From Nostoc sp. KVJ3 (GTDB lineage: Bacteria; Cyanobacteriota; Cyanobacteriia; Cyanobacteriales; Nostocaceae), in the NCBI RefSeq assembly GCF_026127265.1, contig NZ_WWFG01000002.1, positions 2,728,001 to 2,792,000 on the forward strand: a stretch of 64,000 bases of DNA. The letters are read 5' to 3'. The translations under genes were made by a program, and so were the position numbers. This document shows, one piece after another, positions 43,622-53,066 of this stretch; the stretch's first letter is position 1, and every line of letters starts with the position of its first letter. The notes beneath the pieces are model-generated. The model did no database searches. It was not told the DNA's origin and saw only the letters and a list, made by a program, of their open reading frames with translations.

Positions 43622-43669
43622 ATACCTCGATTCAGCAACGTCGGTAATTTTTTTGTGACTAATTACGAA

Positions 43670-44347
43670 TTATCTGGTCAACCATTCCTGCCATTGTTGA
43701 GCAGCCTTGTTGCGTTTTGCCTCTGGCGCTGCGGGATCGTAACTTCCCAAACTCTGCCACAATTGATTCCAGTCTTGCCCTTGGGGTAGCTTACTCACCA
43801 CAGCCTTAACAATCAAAAAAGCCCGTTCACGAGTGAGATCGTTCGGTGCTTGCAAAAGAGGAATTACCAGAGGTAAAACTTCTTTTCCACCTCGCATCAA
43901 AGGATACATTGAGGCTGTGTAAGGATTGTGCAGGATGTCAGGATAATCATCAAGGGTAGCTACCAAAGCGGGCAATGAGCGTTTATCCCCTAATTGATGT
44001 AAGGCAGTAGCAGCACGGGCACGCACTTCTGGATTTGTATCATGGGTAGCTTGGAACAAAGCATCAGCACTAGCGGGGTCAGCAATTTCGCTCAGTCCCT
44101 CGGCTGCAAGCCGACGGGTACGGGGGTTGGCATTAGTCAAGGCTTCCAACAAAACAGGGGTAGCTTTTTTGCCTAAACGGATCAATTCACCCAGAGCTAA
44201 ACCGCTAGTGTCTTGATCTGTGGAGTAGAGCCTTGCTTTAATTTGCTCCATAGGTGTGGCGGTAGCGTCTTGATTATTCATGTATAAATTTCCTCCAATG
44301 AGCAGTATAAAAACTGCCATGAATATTCCTGCCGTTTTCCAGATCAC
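43670..44347 (-). CDS. HEAT-repeat protein with N-terminal membrane anchor
   Basis: 225 residues. A membrane anchor or signal segment at residues 5-24 (TAGIFMAVFILLIGGNLYM) exposes the rest outside the cytoplasm. HEAT/PBS-lyase-type repeats run from about 48 to 180 (KKATPVLLEALTNANPRTRR, ASADALFQATHDTNPEVRAR, RSLPALVATLDDYPDI, EVLPLVIPLLQAPNDL). It starts with GTG overlapping the stop of the DUF4157-OmpA gene by four bases (GTGA), so it is translationally coupled to it. It may bind, localise or neutralise that partner; this is inference. Confidence 0.75.
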   Translation of the reverse strand: MIWKTAGIFMAVFILLIGGNLYMNNQDATATPMEQIKARLYSTDQDTSGLALGELIRLGKKATPVLLEALTNANPRTRRLAAEGLSEIADPASADALFQATHDTNPEVRARAATALHQLGDKRSLPALVATLDDYPDILHNPYTASMYPLMRGGKEVLPLVIPLLQAPNDLTRERAFLIVKAVVSKLPQGQDWNQLWQSLGSYDPAAPEAKRNKAAQQWQEWLTR

Positions 44348-46305
44348 GGTGTCGCTCCTCCCCCTGCTGGTGCTGCTGCTGGCACATGCTCAAAGCTCAA
44401 AACGACTCGGCGATTGCCTCGACGATTCGCTTCTGTATCTTGGTTCGTAGTGGCATCAGGGGTAAAGTCTTCGGTTGAACCAGAGCCAATAGTAACAGCA
44501 CTAATTTGAGCTTCAGCTACACCCTTAGCACGCAAGGCTGCTCCGACTGCTTGCGCTCTGCGTAAAGATAGCTCCAGATTGTGCTTAGATGCACCACCAC
44601 GCCTGTCAGCAAAGCCTTCAGGAGTTACTTTTACGTCAGGGAATCGCCGCAGATAATCTAAGAATGTATCGATTTTGCCTGTTTCGCTGGAACTTAGTTG
44701 GTCGCTGTCGAAATCAAAGTAAAAAATTACTGGTTCGTGTACGTAGAAATCTTGATGTTTCTGCAAAGCTGCATCGAAGGTGGCAGATTGACCATCCTGT
44801 GCTGATGCGCGATCGTTCTCAACTTTGCCAGCACGGATTTGAAAGCCCCAATGAAGCGCCCCGTAAGTTGTCATGGTGTCTTCTCCTTTAGCCACCGTCT
44901 GAAAGTCAAAGTTGAACTCACCAGATCCTCCGGGGGCATCGGTTAGCTCTGCTGCTTTGATATCGGTGGGGTCATCGGAGCGTTTATAACCAATAGTGGC
45001 TCCACCTGCACCACTAGAAGAGGGTCGTGAAAGTCCAGGGGTGGCGGGATTGGGTTGGGCTGGGTCGTTACCAAAGGGATACTGAGCAGGTAAAGCACTT
45101 CCGGCTGGGGCATTGGTTCCTGTACCACCGTGGGCAGGTGCATCATTATGCAGTACATCGGTGAAATATCCACCCTCAACTCCTGTGGTGGCATCAGCGG
45201 TGGTACGGAGGCTAGCACCACGAGCGGCAGGTAAAGACTGAGGTTCGACATTTGTACCTGTAGCATTTGTCAGACGCACAATCTGAATCAGTCCAATTTG
45301 GTTAGAGTAGGGGGCGGTGGTTTTGGGTTTGAAACGTATAGTAATTGGTAAACTCGCGCCATTTGGTGTGGCATTTACTTCAAAAACACCGTGTGTTAGG
45401 TCGTATGTGGGGTTAATTGCTCGTTGAATTAATTTTCTCTGGGCTGTGCCTGTCTGCTGCACTACATGAGTCAGTTCATGGGCGGTTAATGCATCATTAC
45501 CTGGTGACTTACCTGCACCAAAGAAAATGTTTTGCTGGTGCGTAAATGCCTGGGCATTTAAATCCTGATTCATCTGCACCGCTTGAGTACCTGTATGTAC
45601 CCGCACTTGACTAAAATCTGTACCAAATCGTGGTTCCATAAAGGAACGTACCGGATCTGGTAACGGGCTTCCTCCACCTTCACTGCTGTTTAGCTGACTC
45701 TCAAAGTTGGCCCCAGTTTGGAAGCTGCCATCAGTAAATTGTTGTAGCGATCGCTTGGTTTGTAATTCTTCCTCTGGTAAAATCTCTCTTTGGATAGATG
45801 TATTCAGAAGTTTAGTTTGCAACTCCTCTTCCTCTTCTGGCATTGCTTCCCGTTGCAATAAGGGAGTTATGGCAGCTGCTAGAGGCTTTGTTTGCAGTGT
45901 TTGTATATTCTGTAAACCAATCGACTCTGGTTTAGCCATTCGCATAATCCGATCGGCAACTTTATCGGCTTCCTGCTCATAATGGTCGTCTGGCGCACCA
46001 ACTGTAAGTTTTGCCTGGGGACGATGCAAGGATATGCGACTAATGTCATGGCTAAGAGGCTGTTTGATGGCTTCTGGTTCCAAGAATTGCTCATCAACAA
46101 ACTGCTCTTCTTGAAGGTCATTTGGTGTTTCAGTTAGTCTTTGAATTGGAAGCTTATTTGTTTGTAAACCAAAGCCACGCATTGGAGAAGCCAGGGTGGG
46201 AATTGTTGATGAGGTAAGGGCGGGATTTGTAAAAGTTGATGTGGCTGATTTCTGGTGCCTAAGCGTGCGTAAACCCCCAATGGCTTGTCGTCCGACATCG
46301 CTCAT
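44344..46305 (-). CDS. DUF4157 (eCIS-associated) and OmpA-like fusion protein
   Basis: 653 residues. An unstructured N-terminus carries repeated acidic blocks (MPEEEEELQTK, LPEEELQTK) typical of DUF4157 proteins. The DUF4157 domain at about 205-290 contains the metallopeptidase motif HELTH (residues 276-280, in TAHELTHVVQQTG). A Gly/Pro/Ala-rich middle follows. An OmpA-like peptidoglycan-binding domain is at about 528-650 (IFYFDFDSDQLSSSETGKI, NLELSLRRAQAVGAAL, EANRRGNRRVVLSFE). DUF4157 is often found on cargo or effectors of extracellular contractile injection systems. No other eCIS gene is near. No signal peptide was seen, which fits cargo-type delivery more than Sec export. Confidence 0.8.
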   Translation of the reverse strand: MSDVGRQAIGGLRTLRHQKSATSTFTNPALTSSTIPTLASPMRGFGLQTNKLPIQRLTETPNDLQEEQFVDEQFLEPEAIKQPLSHDISRISLHRPQAKLTVGAPDDHYEQEADKVADRIMRMAKPESIGLQNIQTLQTKPLAAAITPLLQREAMPEEEEELQTKLLNTSIQREILPEEELQTKRSLQQFTDGSFQTGANFESQLNSSEGGGSPLPDPVRSFMEPRFGTDFSQVRVHTGTQAVQMNQDLNAQAFTHQQNIFFGAGKSPGNDALTAHELTHVVQQTGTAQRKLIQRAINPTYDLTHGVFEVNATPNGASLPITIRFKPKTTAPYSNQIGLIQIVRLTNATGTNVEPQSLPAARGASLRTTADATTGVEGGYFTDVLHNDAPAHGGTGTNAPAGSALPAQYPFGNDPAQPNPATPGLSRPSSSGAGGATIGYKRSDDPTDIKAAELTDAPGGSGEFNFDFQTVAKGEDTMTTYGALHWGFQIRAGKVENDRASAQDGQSATFDAALQKHQDFYVHEPVIFYFDFDSDQLSSSETGKIDTFLDYLRRFPDVKVTPEGFADRRGGASKHNLELSLRRAQAVGAALRAKGVAEAQISAVTIGSGSTEDFTPDATTNQDTEANRRGNRRVVLSFEHVPAAAPAGGGATP

Positions 46306-47075
46306 TTCACCTTTCCTCCCTCAATATTCGCTCTAACAGATATTATATAATTTGTCTATTGGCGATCGCTATCGACTTAAGTGTAAATTATTTGACTGGC
46401 TAATCAAGAAATTGCGCTGCGATCGCATATCCTCTACAAAGAGCTATATCTGCCAATAAGCTAAGGGAGTTTCTCTACTTTTGCGATTCTTTAGACAAAT
46501 GCGATCGCTCATCTCACCTCCATAACGTCAACTAATTATGGGGTTATCTGATTGCTAGATTTTTTCATACCAAATTGTTAATTTGTCAATATATAGCGGT
46601 TCTCATTTATGTGAGGTAGACCCGTAGGGGCAATTCATGAATTGTCCCTACACCTGACGAGATGATGTTGTACCACATTTGAATGGGAACCGCTATATAC
46701 TATTTACAACTAAAGTCTAATTTTAGAATCAACTCCTCAGCTAAACTAGAGACTTATACAAACCATTGCTAATTATGAGTACACTACTATGGCAGAGCTT
46801 TGCCTAGCTTTCACAAGGGGCAAAATCCCCTTATCAGTTTGGTTAATTGAGATAGTAGCTGGATTTCCGTTGTGATGCACTATGTTGCGATGTCTTTACG
46901 TTCTGCAAGAAAATCTAGTTAAATTGTAGAGATAATTCATCTAAATAAGACAAAAATACCTTAAAAGTTTAGGGATTGTGACACGAAGTTAGTCTCATTG
47001 CCCATAATAATAAAAGTAACCTTTCAGCAATTCGGCGTTGTATTCTATTAGTAAATCGTAACTATATTTTTAACC
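46306..47075. other. Gap between DUF4157 and DUF2301 genes
   Basis: 770 bases with several HIP1 sites near 46360-46510, the 106-bp MITE at 46592-46697 and AT-rich DNA to the next start. The purine-rich GGGAGGAAAGG at the left edge is the ribosome binding site of the DUF4157 gene. Confidence 0.5.
46592..46697. mobile_element. 106-bp MITE, copy 1
   Basis: Perfect ends TATAGCGGTTC and GAACCGCTATA, central palindrome around CAATTCATGAATTG. It is nearly identical to 61580-61685 in inverted orientation. TA at both edges suggests insertion at TA, as in IS630/Tc1-type elements. No coding capacity. Confidence 0.85.
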
Positions 47076-47732
47076 ATGACTACGCAAACACTGCCTCCAC
47101 TAGAAGTTTATCAAGGTCAGTTTGGAGAATTTACAATCACTCAGAGCGATCGCACTGGCGTAATTATCTATCGTGCTGGATTAATGGTAGCAGCACTGAG
47201 CTTTGCTATCGGCAGCGCTTTGATTTTGTTCAACAATAACACCACTGTTGTAACTTTACTTACACCTTTATATGCTTGTTTTAGTCTTGCTCTTGGTGTA
47301 AGTTTATTTACCATTCATATCTACATGGCATCACTGCATCGAATGTTACAAGTTTTTTGGGCGATCGGTAGCATAACATCTGTGATTCTGGCAATCTCTA
47401 GTAATGAACCTTTGGCTCTGACTGTTTACAATCAGCCTATTACCTTATTTGGGGTTGGTTTTATCTTCGTTGCTTTGACAGGTATTTATTTTAAAGAAGC
47501 TTTTTGCTTCAATCGTCTGGAAACCAAAGTATTAACCCCAATCGTACCGCTACTATTGTTAGGACATTTAGTGGGAATTCTACCAACTCAGGGGGAAAGT
47601 ATTTTATTAGGAATTTGGGCGATGTTATTTTTAGTGTTTGCGTTCCGAAAGACAGTGCAAGCAATTCCTGCTGATATTGGAGATAAGTCTGTATTTACTT
47701 ACTTAGAAGAACAACGTTTAGCAAAGGTTTAA
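47076..47732 (+). CDS. DUF2301 integral membrane protein
   Basis: 218 residues with about six to seven hydrophobic segments (e.g. AGLMVAALSFAIGSALILF, LLTPLYACFSLALGVSLFTI, FGVGFIFVALTGIYF, VPLLLLGHLVGIL) and a polar N-terminus. The motif GIYFKEAFCFNRLETKVLTP is characteristic of the cyanobacterial/plant DUF2301 family. Function is unknown. It overlaps the next start codon by one base (TAATG), so the two genes form an operon. Confidence 0.8.
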   Translation: MTTQTLPPLEVYQGQFGEFTITQSDRTGVIIYRAGLMVAALSFAIGSALILFNNNTTVVTLLTPLYACFSLALGVSLFTIHIYMASLHRMLQVFWAIGSITSVILAISSNEPLALTVYNQPITLFGVGFIFVALTGIYFKEAFCFNRLETKVLTPIVPLLLLGHLVGILPTQGESILLGIWAMLFLVFAFRKTVQAIPADIGDKSVFTYLEEQRLAKV

Positions 47733-48421
47733 TGCAGACAAAAAATCGTCGGCGTCAAAAACTTCCAAAAATCAAACTAATAAAACGCCAAGAAATGTGG
47801 ATACTTACGGCTCAGGGGTGGGCGATTGTAATCGCTTTGATTGCTTATTTAATATTTTTCACTATCACTCATATACACTCATTTCTCGCCGTGACTTCCC
47901 CGATCAAATCAGCAGAAGTATTAGTTGTTGAAGGATGGCTACCAGATTATGCTATTATTCAAGCTTTGACTGAATTTAAAAATGGTTCTTATCATCTAGT
48001 AATTACCACGGGAGGTTCAATAGAAAAAGGAAATTATCTTAGTGAATATAAAAACTTTGCAGAAGTGTCAGCTGCCACCTTCAAGAAACTCGGTTTAGAA
48101 TCAGAGAAGGTGGTAGCGGTTCCCACACCTACGGTAATTAAAGATCGTAGTTATGCATCTGCGGTTGAATTCGATCGCTGGCTATCTAATTCCAATTTAA
48201 AGCTACAATCAATTAATCTTTTTTCTTTGGATGTTCACACCCGTAGGAGTTGGTTGTTGTTCAAGAAATTACTTAGTCCTACCATCAAAGTTGGTGCGAT
48301 CGCAGCCAAAACACAAGATTACGATCCGAACAAATGGTGGGATTCTAGCCAAGGTGTGCGGACAATTCTTGATGAAGGCATCGCTTATATTTATGCACGG
48401 TTTTTCAATTGGAAAGCCTAA
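47732..48421 (+). CDS. YdcF/ElyC-like DUF218 membrane protein
   Basis: 229 residues. A basic N-terminus precedes one membrane helix at about 28-50. A DUF218-type alpha/beta domain follows (SAEVLVVEGWLPDYAIIQAL, YHLVITTGGSIEKG, VVAVPTPTVIKDRSYASAVE, INLFSLDVHTRRSWLLFK). Members such as ElyC and SanA affect envelope polysaccharide or peptidoglycan; the substrate here is unknown. Translationally coupled to the DUF2301 gene. Confidence 0.8.
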   Translation: MQTKNRRRQKLPKIKLIKRQEMWILTAQGWAIVIALIAYLIFFTITHIHSFLAVTSPIKSAEVLVVEGWLPDYAIIQALTEFKNGSYHLVITTGGSIEKGNYLSEYKNFAEVSAATFKKLGLESEKVVAVPTPTVIKDRSYASAVEFDRWLSNSNLKLQSINLFSLDVHTRRSWLLFKKLLSPTIKVGAIAAKTQDYDPNKWWDSSQGVRTILDEGIAYIYARFFNWKA

Positions 48422-49155
48422 TGTTGACACTCTCAGATATAAAGACACTGAGATTCTACAGACAGAATTTAGTTTAATCTAATTCTCGTTACGGTGGTAA
48501 TGAATTAGCTAATCTAGTTTTACTAACAGTCGGCTCATAGATAAAGTCAAATTTTCCCGCGAGTAACTTCCTAGTTTTAAAGAGTGTTGCCTTGTAAAAT
48601 AGACCCCTGAATTATATAATTTACCTGACTGTTCACCCAGTTATTCTAATATTGCTTTAGTCTCTTTGTTAGGATACAAAACAACTTGTTGAATTCCCAT
48701 TAAGGGTTTATTTTTAGGCATAATTTATCACTTTAGGATGCTATCAAGGATCTCACAAAGTGATAAATTAATCAAGGACAACGTAGGTGACTAATACCAA
48801 TTTAATGTGAAGTTGCACATATTTTGATCCCCCTAAATCCCCCTTAAAAAGGGGGACTTTGATAGATGTTTTTCCGGTTCCCCCCCTTACTAAGGGGAGC
48901 CAGCGCGGTCTTGGGGTCTCCCCAAGTGGAGCGACTGGCGTGGGCTAGGGGGGATCAAATTCTATGCAGCTTCATAAAAAATTGGTATAAAGTCATACGA
49001 TTCGCTTATATGTCAGTTCTGTTGGCGCTTGCGTCTTCCTTTGGGAGAAGACGCTGAGTTTTACGCTTAACGAGAGATTTGATAATTCGTAATTTCGAGT
49101 TACGAATTAGGTATTTTAAACAGAGGCTGGGAACGAGAAAACATAGGACATGATA
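48422..49155. other. Repeat-containing gap between converging genes
   Basis: Between the DUF218 gene and the SGNH gene. It holds the composite foldback element 48795-48987. The rest, including 48480-48780 and 49000-49150, shows no ORF or RNA I can support. Confidence 0.5.
48795..48987. mobile_element. 193-bp MITE-like element with composite core
   Basis: Outer ends TACCAATTT (48795-48803) and AAATTGGTA (to 48987), with further pairing of AAGTTGCA with TGCAGCTT. The inner part, from GATCCCCCTAAATCCCCCTT to AGGGGGGATC, is another member of the C-rich/G-rich hairpin family seen at 1721, 4072 and 55021. TA flanks both ends. Confidence 0.7.
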
Positions 49156-50292
49156 TTACTTTTTCAAGATTTGTAATAATGCTTCTCGATAAATTTTTAG
49201 ACCTTCTGCATTCAGATGATCGCCATCACTGGTTAAATTGTCTTTAAGAATATTATTTTCGTACAATGTTGCTAGCTCTGTTGCTGCAACTGGCACTTTT
49301 TCTGTTTCAGCAACTTGATTAATTAGAACATTAATTCGCTCAACTTTAGAAAGTGGGGCGGCTACAGTTGGATCTAAGCTGGCTGCAACTGTTGAATAAA
49401 AAGCTGGAATTAGAAAAATCTCTTTATTTCCCATCGTGCGGACAAGTGCGATCGCCTCTTGAAGATTTTTGCTAAACAACTCATCACTAATTTCATACCA
49501 AGCATCATTTCCACCTATAGCAATAATAGCTTTTTCGCATTTAACCTTAGCAGGAATTAAACTTTTCAGTTGTTCTAGTAATGAGATTGTACTTAGGCCA
49601 TCTAACCCAAAATTAAAAGTACCACTCCCAAGGGTATTACCAAGTTCAGCCGAAACAGAATCCCCAAATAAGCAACCTAAAAACTGTTTATCTTGGGCGG
49701 CGAGTATCTGATATTGCAGTGCAATTTTTCCTAAAGGTGAAGAACTTACATTGTCCTTTGGAGGTACATCAGCAGAACTAAACGATGAATTTGCCATGCT
49801 GACTAGCTGAGAAATTTTTGACACGTCAACAACTAGCTGATTACTGGGATAAGCTTCTAAAAAGCTGATTAATCCTAGACCTTCTGATGATTTTGCTCCT
49901 AAAATAATGGCAGAACGTAGGGCTTGTATAGTGGCTTGATCGCGACGAGCGATCGCACCAGAAGCAAAAGATAAAATTTGCTTGCCCATTCCTGTATTTA
50001 TCAGCTTATCTAAAGCCACAATATCAAGAGACATTTTTACTTGAAGAGCATCTTGAAACTTCTGTTTCTCCTTAGTGCTGAAATAACTTAAGAAAGATTG
50101 CAAATCGCCAGAAACCTTTTGCTTTTCGGCATAGTTGCGGATATCTGCTACCGGGATCGATTGCTCAAACAATCCGTATCTGAAAGTAACTTTCTCAGCA
50201 GCCAAACTCGGCAACGAACCAAGAAAACTATGCAGCAGTAAAAATATTAAGCACCCAGATAGGCTTATTAGAAGACGATAGAAATATTTCAT
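49156..50292 (-). CDS. DUF1400-SGNH hydrolase fusion, exported
   Basis: 378 residues from ATG 50292 (MKYFYRLLIS); an upstream start at 50331 only lengthens the signal peptide. The signal peptide spans about 1-32. DUF1400 covers about 32-165 (VTFRYGLFEQSIPVADIRNY, LDKLINTGMGKQILSFASG). The second half is an SGNH/GDSL hydrolase: block I GDSVSAEL with the nucleophilic serine, block III GGNDAW and block V DGDHLNAEG. In cyanobacteria DUF1400 normally precedes an alpha/beta hydrolase; here the catalytic module is a different fold. An extracytoplasmic esterase or lipase is likely; the substrate is unknown. Confidence 0.75.
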   Translation of the reverse strand: MKYFYRLLISLSGCLIFLLLHSFLGSLPSLAAEKVTFRYGLFEQSIPVADIRNYAEKQKVSGDLQSFLSYFSTKEKQKFQDALQVKMSLDIVALDKLINTGMGKQILSFASGAIARRDQATIQALRSAIILGAKSSEGLGLISFLEAYPSNQLVVDVSKISQLVSMANSSFSSADVPPKDNVSSSPLGKIALQYQILAAQDKQFLGCLFGDSVSAELGNTLGSGTFNFGLDGLSTISLLEQLKSLIPAKVKCEKAIIAIGGNDAWYEISDELFSKNLQEAIALVRTMGNKEIFLIPAFYSTVAASLDPTVAAPLSKVERINVLINQVAETEKVPVAATELATLYENNILKDNLTSDGDHLNAEGLKIYREALLQILKK

Positions 50293-50478
50293 CACAGAAA
50301 ATAAAAAGATAGTCCAATAGTTAATAGTCAAGAGTCAAGAGTCAAAAGTCAAGGGGAATTGGGAATGAGGCATTGATCGATAATTAATAGTTTTTATTCC
50401 CCTGCTTCCTCACTCCTCTACATCAACAGCCCAGACTAATTTGGGAATACTCAATGCATATAGTGTGAGGATGAAACG

Positions 50479-51621
50479 ATGGTAGAAGAAGGGGCATATT
50501 GGCTAGCTTGGGCGCAAATTTCTGGGGTTGGCCCGGTTTTACTGCGACGGCTACAACAGCATTTTGGAACCTTGGCAACAGCTTGGAATGCTACCAAGAT
50601 ACAGTTGCGAGAAGTGGAGGGTTTTGGTTTTCAGACATTAGAAAAAGTAGTGCAACAGCGATCGCGCCTACACCCAGAACAGCTATTTATTAAGCACCAG
50701 CAAGAAAACTCCCATTTTTGGACACCAGCAGATGCAGATTATCCCCGCTTACTCCTAGAAACCCCCAGTCCACCGCCAATTTTATACTATCGCGGTGAAG
50801 TCGAACTCCAAGAAAATCTCGGACAAAAACCGATGGTTGGGATTGTCGGCACACGCCAACCCTCAGAATACGGCATCCGTTGGACTCGCCAAATTAGTAC
50901 AGCTTTGGCTAAAAACGGCTTTACAGTTGTTTCTGGTATGGCAGAGGGAATTGACACAGAAAGCCACATCGCTGCTATGAAAGCAGGTGGACGCACGATC
51001 GCAGTTTTGGGGACTGGTGTAGATGTCATCTATCCCCATAAAAATCGGGATTTGTACAAGCAAATTTTGACAGATGGATTAGTCGTGAGTGAGTACCCCA
51101 CCAAAACCCCACCCGATCGCACGCACTTTCCCCGCCGTAACCGAATTATTGCAGGTTTAAGCCGCGCTATCTTGGTAATGGAAGCACCAATAAAATCTGG
51201 TGCTTTAATTACAGCCACCTACGCAAATGAATTTGGCAGAGATGTCTATGCATTGCCTGGTAGAATAGACGATCATCCATCCCAAGGGTGCTTAAAGTTA
51301 CTGAATCAAGGAGCTTCTTTAATTCTTAAGGAACTAGATGAACTGTTAACAATGCTGGGAGCAATACCACAAATTGATGGAGTCGAAGCTTCCACAGCGC
51401 CAGAAGAGTTAAGTTTGCCAACTTTATCACCAGAATTGCAAACAGTAATGAATGCGTTCGCCCCAGGCGTGCCGGAGGCGATCGCTAATGATGCTTTACC
51501 CTTCGATTTTATTGTCCAACAAACCGGGATGGCTGCTGGTTCAGTTTCTGGTGCTTTGTTACAGTTGGAACTGATGGGTTTAGTTTCGCAACTGCCAGGA
51601 ATGCGGTATCAAAAAAGTTAA
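50479..51621 (+). CDS. dprA: DNA-processing protein DprA (Smf)
   Basis: 380 residues. DprA binds incoming single-stranded DNA and loads RecA during natural transformation. N-terminal helix-hairpin-helix-like region (ISGVGPVLLRRLQQHFG); Rossmann-like core with MVGIVGTRQPSEYG, VSGMAEGIDTESHIAAM, AVLGTGVDVIYPHKNRDLY, FPRRNRIIAGLSRAILVMEA, SGALITATYANEFGRDVYALPG and HPSQGCLKLLNQGA; C-terminal winged helix at about 320-378. It is a stand-alone gene. It suggests capacity for DNA uptake, with pilus genes elsewhere. Confidence 0.95.
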   Translation: MVEEGAYWLAWAQISGVGPVLLRRLQQHFGTLATAWNATKIQLREVEGFGFQTLEKVVQQRSRLHPEQLFIKHQQENSHFWTPADADYPRLLLETPSPPPILYYRGEVELQENLGQKPMVGIVGTRQPSEYGIRWTRQISTALAKNGFTVVSGMAEGIDTESHIAAMKAGGRTIAVLGTGVDVIYPHKNRDLYKQILTDGLVVSEYPTKTPPDRTHFPRRNRIIAGLSRAILVMEAPIKSGALITATYANEFGRDVYALPGRIDDHPSQGCLKLLNQGASLILKELDELLTMLGAIPQIDGVEASTAPEELSLPTLSPELQTVMNAFAPGVPEAIANDALPFDFIVQQTGMAAGSVSGALLQLELMGLVSQLPGMRYQKS

Positions 51622-51797
51622 GAATAAGCAGCTTTATTACGTCGGAAACCGCGATCGCAATCCTAAATCATTCGTGAAAAAATAATAAAACTTGGTAGAA
51701 GATATTTGGCTACAAAAAAGATATTTGGTTACAACTGAAAATAATCTACGAATGCTGATGCTTTTTGGGCTGAATTTTCGTTTCTCGACGGCGCAAA

Positions 51798-53066
51798 TTA
51801 GTCGTGTTTATTTGTCCATTGCCTCCACCCCTTAGAGGTGAGTGCCCCATTCTTAAACAGATCCGAGAGATCGTTAGTGTTTGGTGAGTTGGCATCACCC
51901 AAAAACCCACCACCTGGTGCGTATACACCGAAGACTTCCTCCCAACTCTTCAGATCGGACGAGTGGGTGTAATTTACGAAGCTTTCATAGGCGTTGCCCT
52001 TAGCCAGAGGTGAGATCGCGATTTCCTCTATGGTGTGGCTGAAGTCGTTCGCATTAGTGCCTTCACTTTCATCCCACCAGATCACGATCGCGCCATCATC
52101 CTTGTAAGCATCCGAGCGCATGATTTCTGGAATGATCTTCGCAAGAAAGTTGTCACCCTGTGCAATTGCAGCCTGATCCCCTGTGTAATGCACCCCACGA
52201 TAGTCAAAACCATTAGTCAACGCAGTATGTGAATCGTTGAATTGGTCTGGTGTAATCAGGGTGTAACTGGCAACTTTATTATGAGCAAGGTCTTCATGTA
52301 ATTGTTGCAATGGTGCATATTTAGTTGCTAAAGGGTTTGTCGGTGTTGGGTTGTTACCGCCGTTGGTATCAGTAAAAAACAGATGACCATCGTGTTTAGG
52401 AGCGAAATTATATTGATGGCTACCGTTGTAGGGATTAGTGTAATCAGGTGATGTACCACTGAATCTGGTCAGAGGGACAGTCCACTGGTTTTTAGGTAGA
52501 ACCGTACTGGTAAGCAGACCATTAGCATTTTTTGTCAAGTCAATGTCTTCTTGGTAAGATTTCCAAGAGATACCAGCCTTATCAAGTAAAGCGCTGAGAT
52601 GGAGTTTTGTATCCTGGTTAGTGCCCCCAGGATTGGTAAAAGGATCGTTATCGTTCAACACGCCAAAGTTATTGCCGGCTTCTTGCCAAATATAGTTTGG
52701 CTCGGACGGGTGGATGCTTGGATTATTGCCGGATGGTGTAGCCAGGACATTATGATAAGCACCAGCGTAGGAGACTTGAGCGGAATTCAAATTTCCGGGG
52801 GTGATGAGGCTATTCTGATACGGGGCTGCGGGATTACCGAATATCTGATTCGGCGCACTTGTATCGCTGCTTGGTTGTGTAAAGTTGTGGTTCTCCATAT
52901 CTATGACGAAGATATGTTTGAGCCTTCTGCCTCTTTCGCCCCTTTCAAAATTTTCACCCCTTCCAAAGTTTTCACCCTTTTCCGCCACTGCCGAGTGTAA
53001 GCTTAGGATGCTACTAGCCACAAACGCAACGGAAAGAATCGCCCATTTAAATAACCGTAATTGCAT
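51798..53066 (-). CDS. Secreted phosphoesterase (PF04185-type phosphatase/phospholipase C)
   Basis: 422 residues. Signal peptide at 1-28 (WAILSVAFVASSILSL, cleavage near AVAEK), followed by a Gly/Arg/Glu linker with repeated GENFGRGENFERGERG. The phosphoesterase domain begins KHIFVIDMENHNFTQ, where an acidic/metal-binding pattern is typical of the family, and continues with AGISWKSYQEDI, ITPDQFNDSHTALTNG, IVIWWDESEGTNANDFSHT and HSSDLKSWEEVFGV. Members hydrolyse phosphomonoesters or phospholipids outside the cell. A role in phosphate scavenging is plausible but unproven. Confidence 0.85.
   Translation of the reverse strand: MQLRLFKWAILSVAFVASSILSLHSAVAEKGENFGRGENFERGERGRRLKHIFVIDMENHNFTQPSSDTSAPNQIFGNPAAPYQNSLITPGNLNSAQVSYAGAYHNVLATPSGNNPSIHPSEPNYIWQEAGNNFGVLNDNDPFTNPGGTNQDTKLHLSALLDKAGISWKSYQEDIDLTKNANGLLTSTVLPKNQWTVPLTRFSGTSPDYTNPYNGSHQYNFAPKHDGHLFFTDTNGGNNPTPTNPLATKYAPLQQLHEDLAHNKVASYTLITPDQFNDSHTALTNGFDYRGVHYTGDQAAIAQGDNFLAKIIPEIMRSDAYKDDGAIVIWWDESEGTNANDFSHTIEEIAISPLAKGNAYESFVNYTHSSDLKSWEEVFGVYAPGGGFLGDANSPNTNDLSDLFKNGALTSKGWRQWTNKHD

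Noticed and set aside
45707..45982. ORF antisense to the DUF4157 gene
   Set aside because: Shadow frame with no domain.
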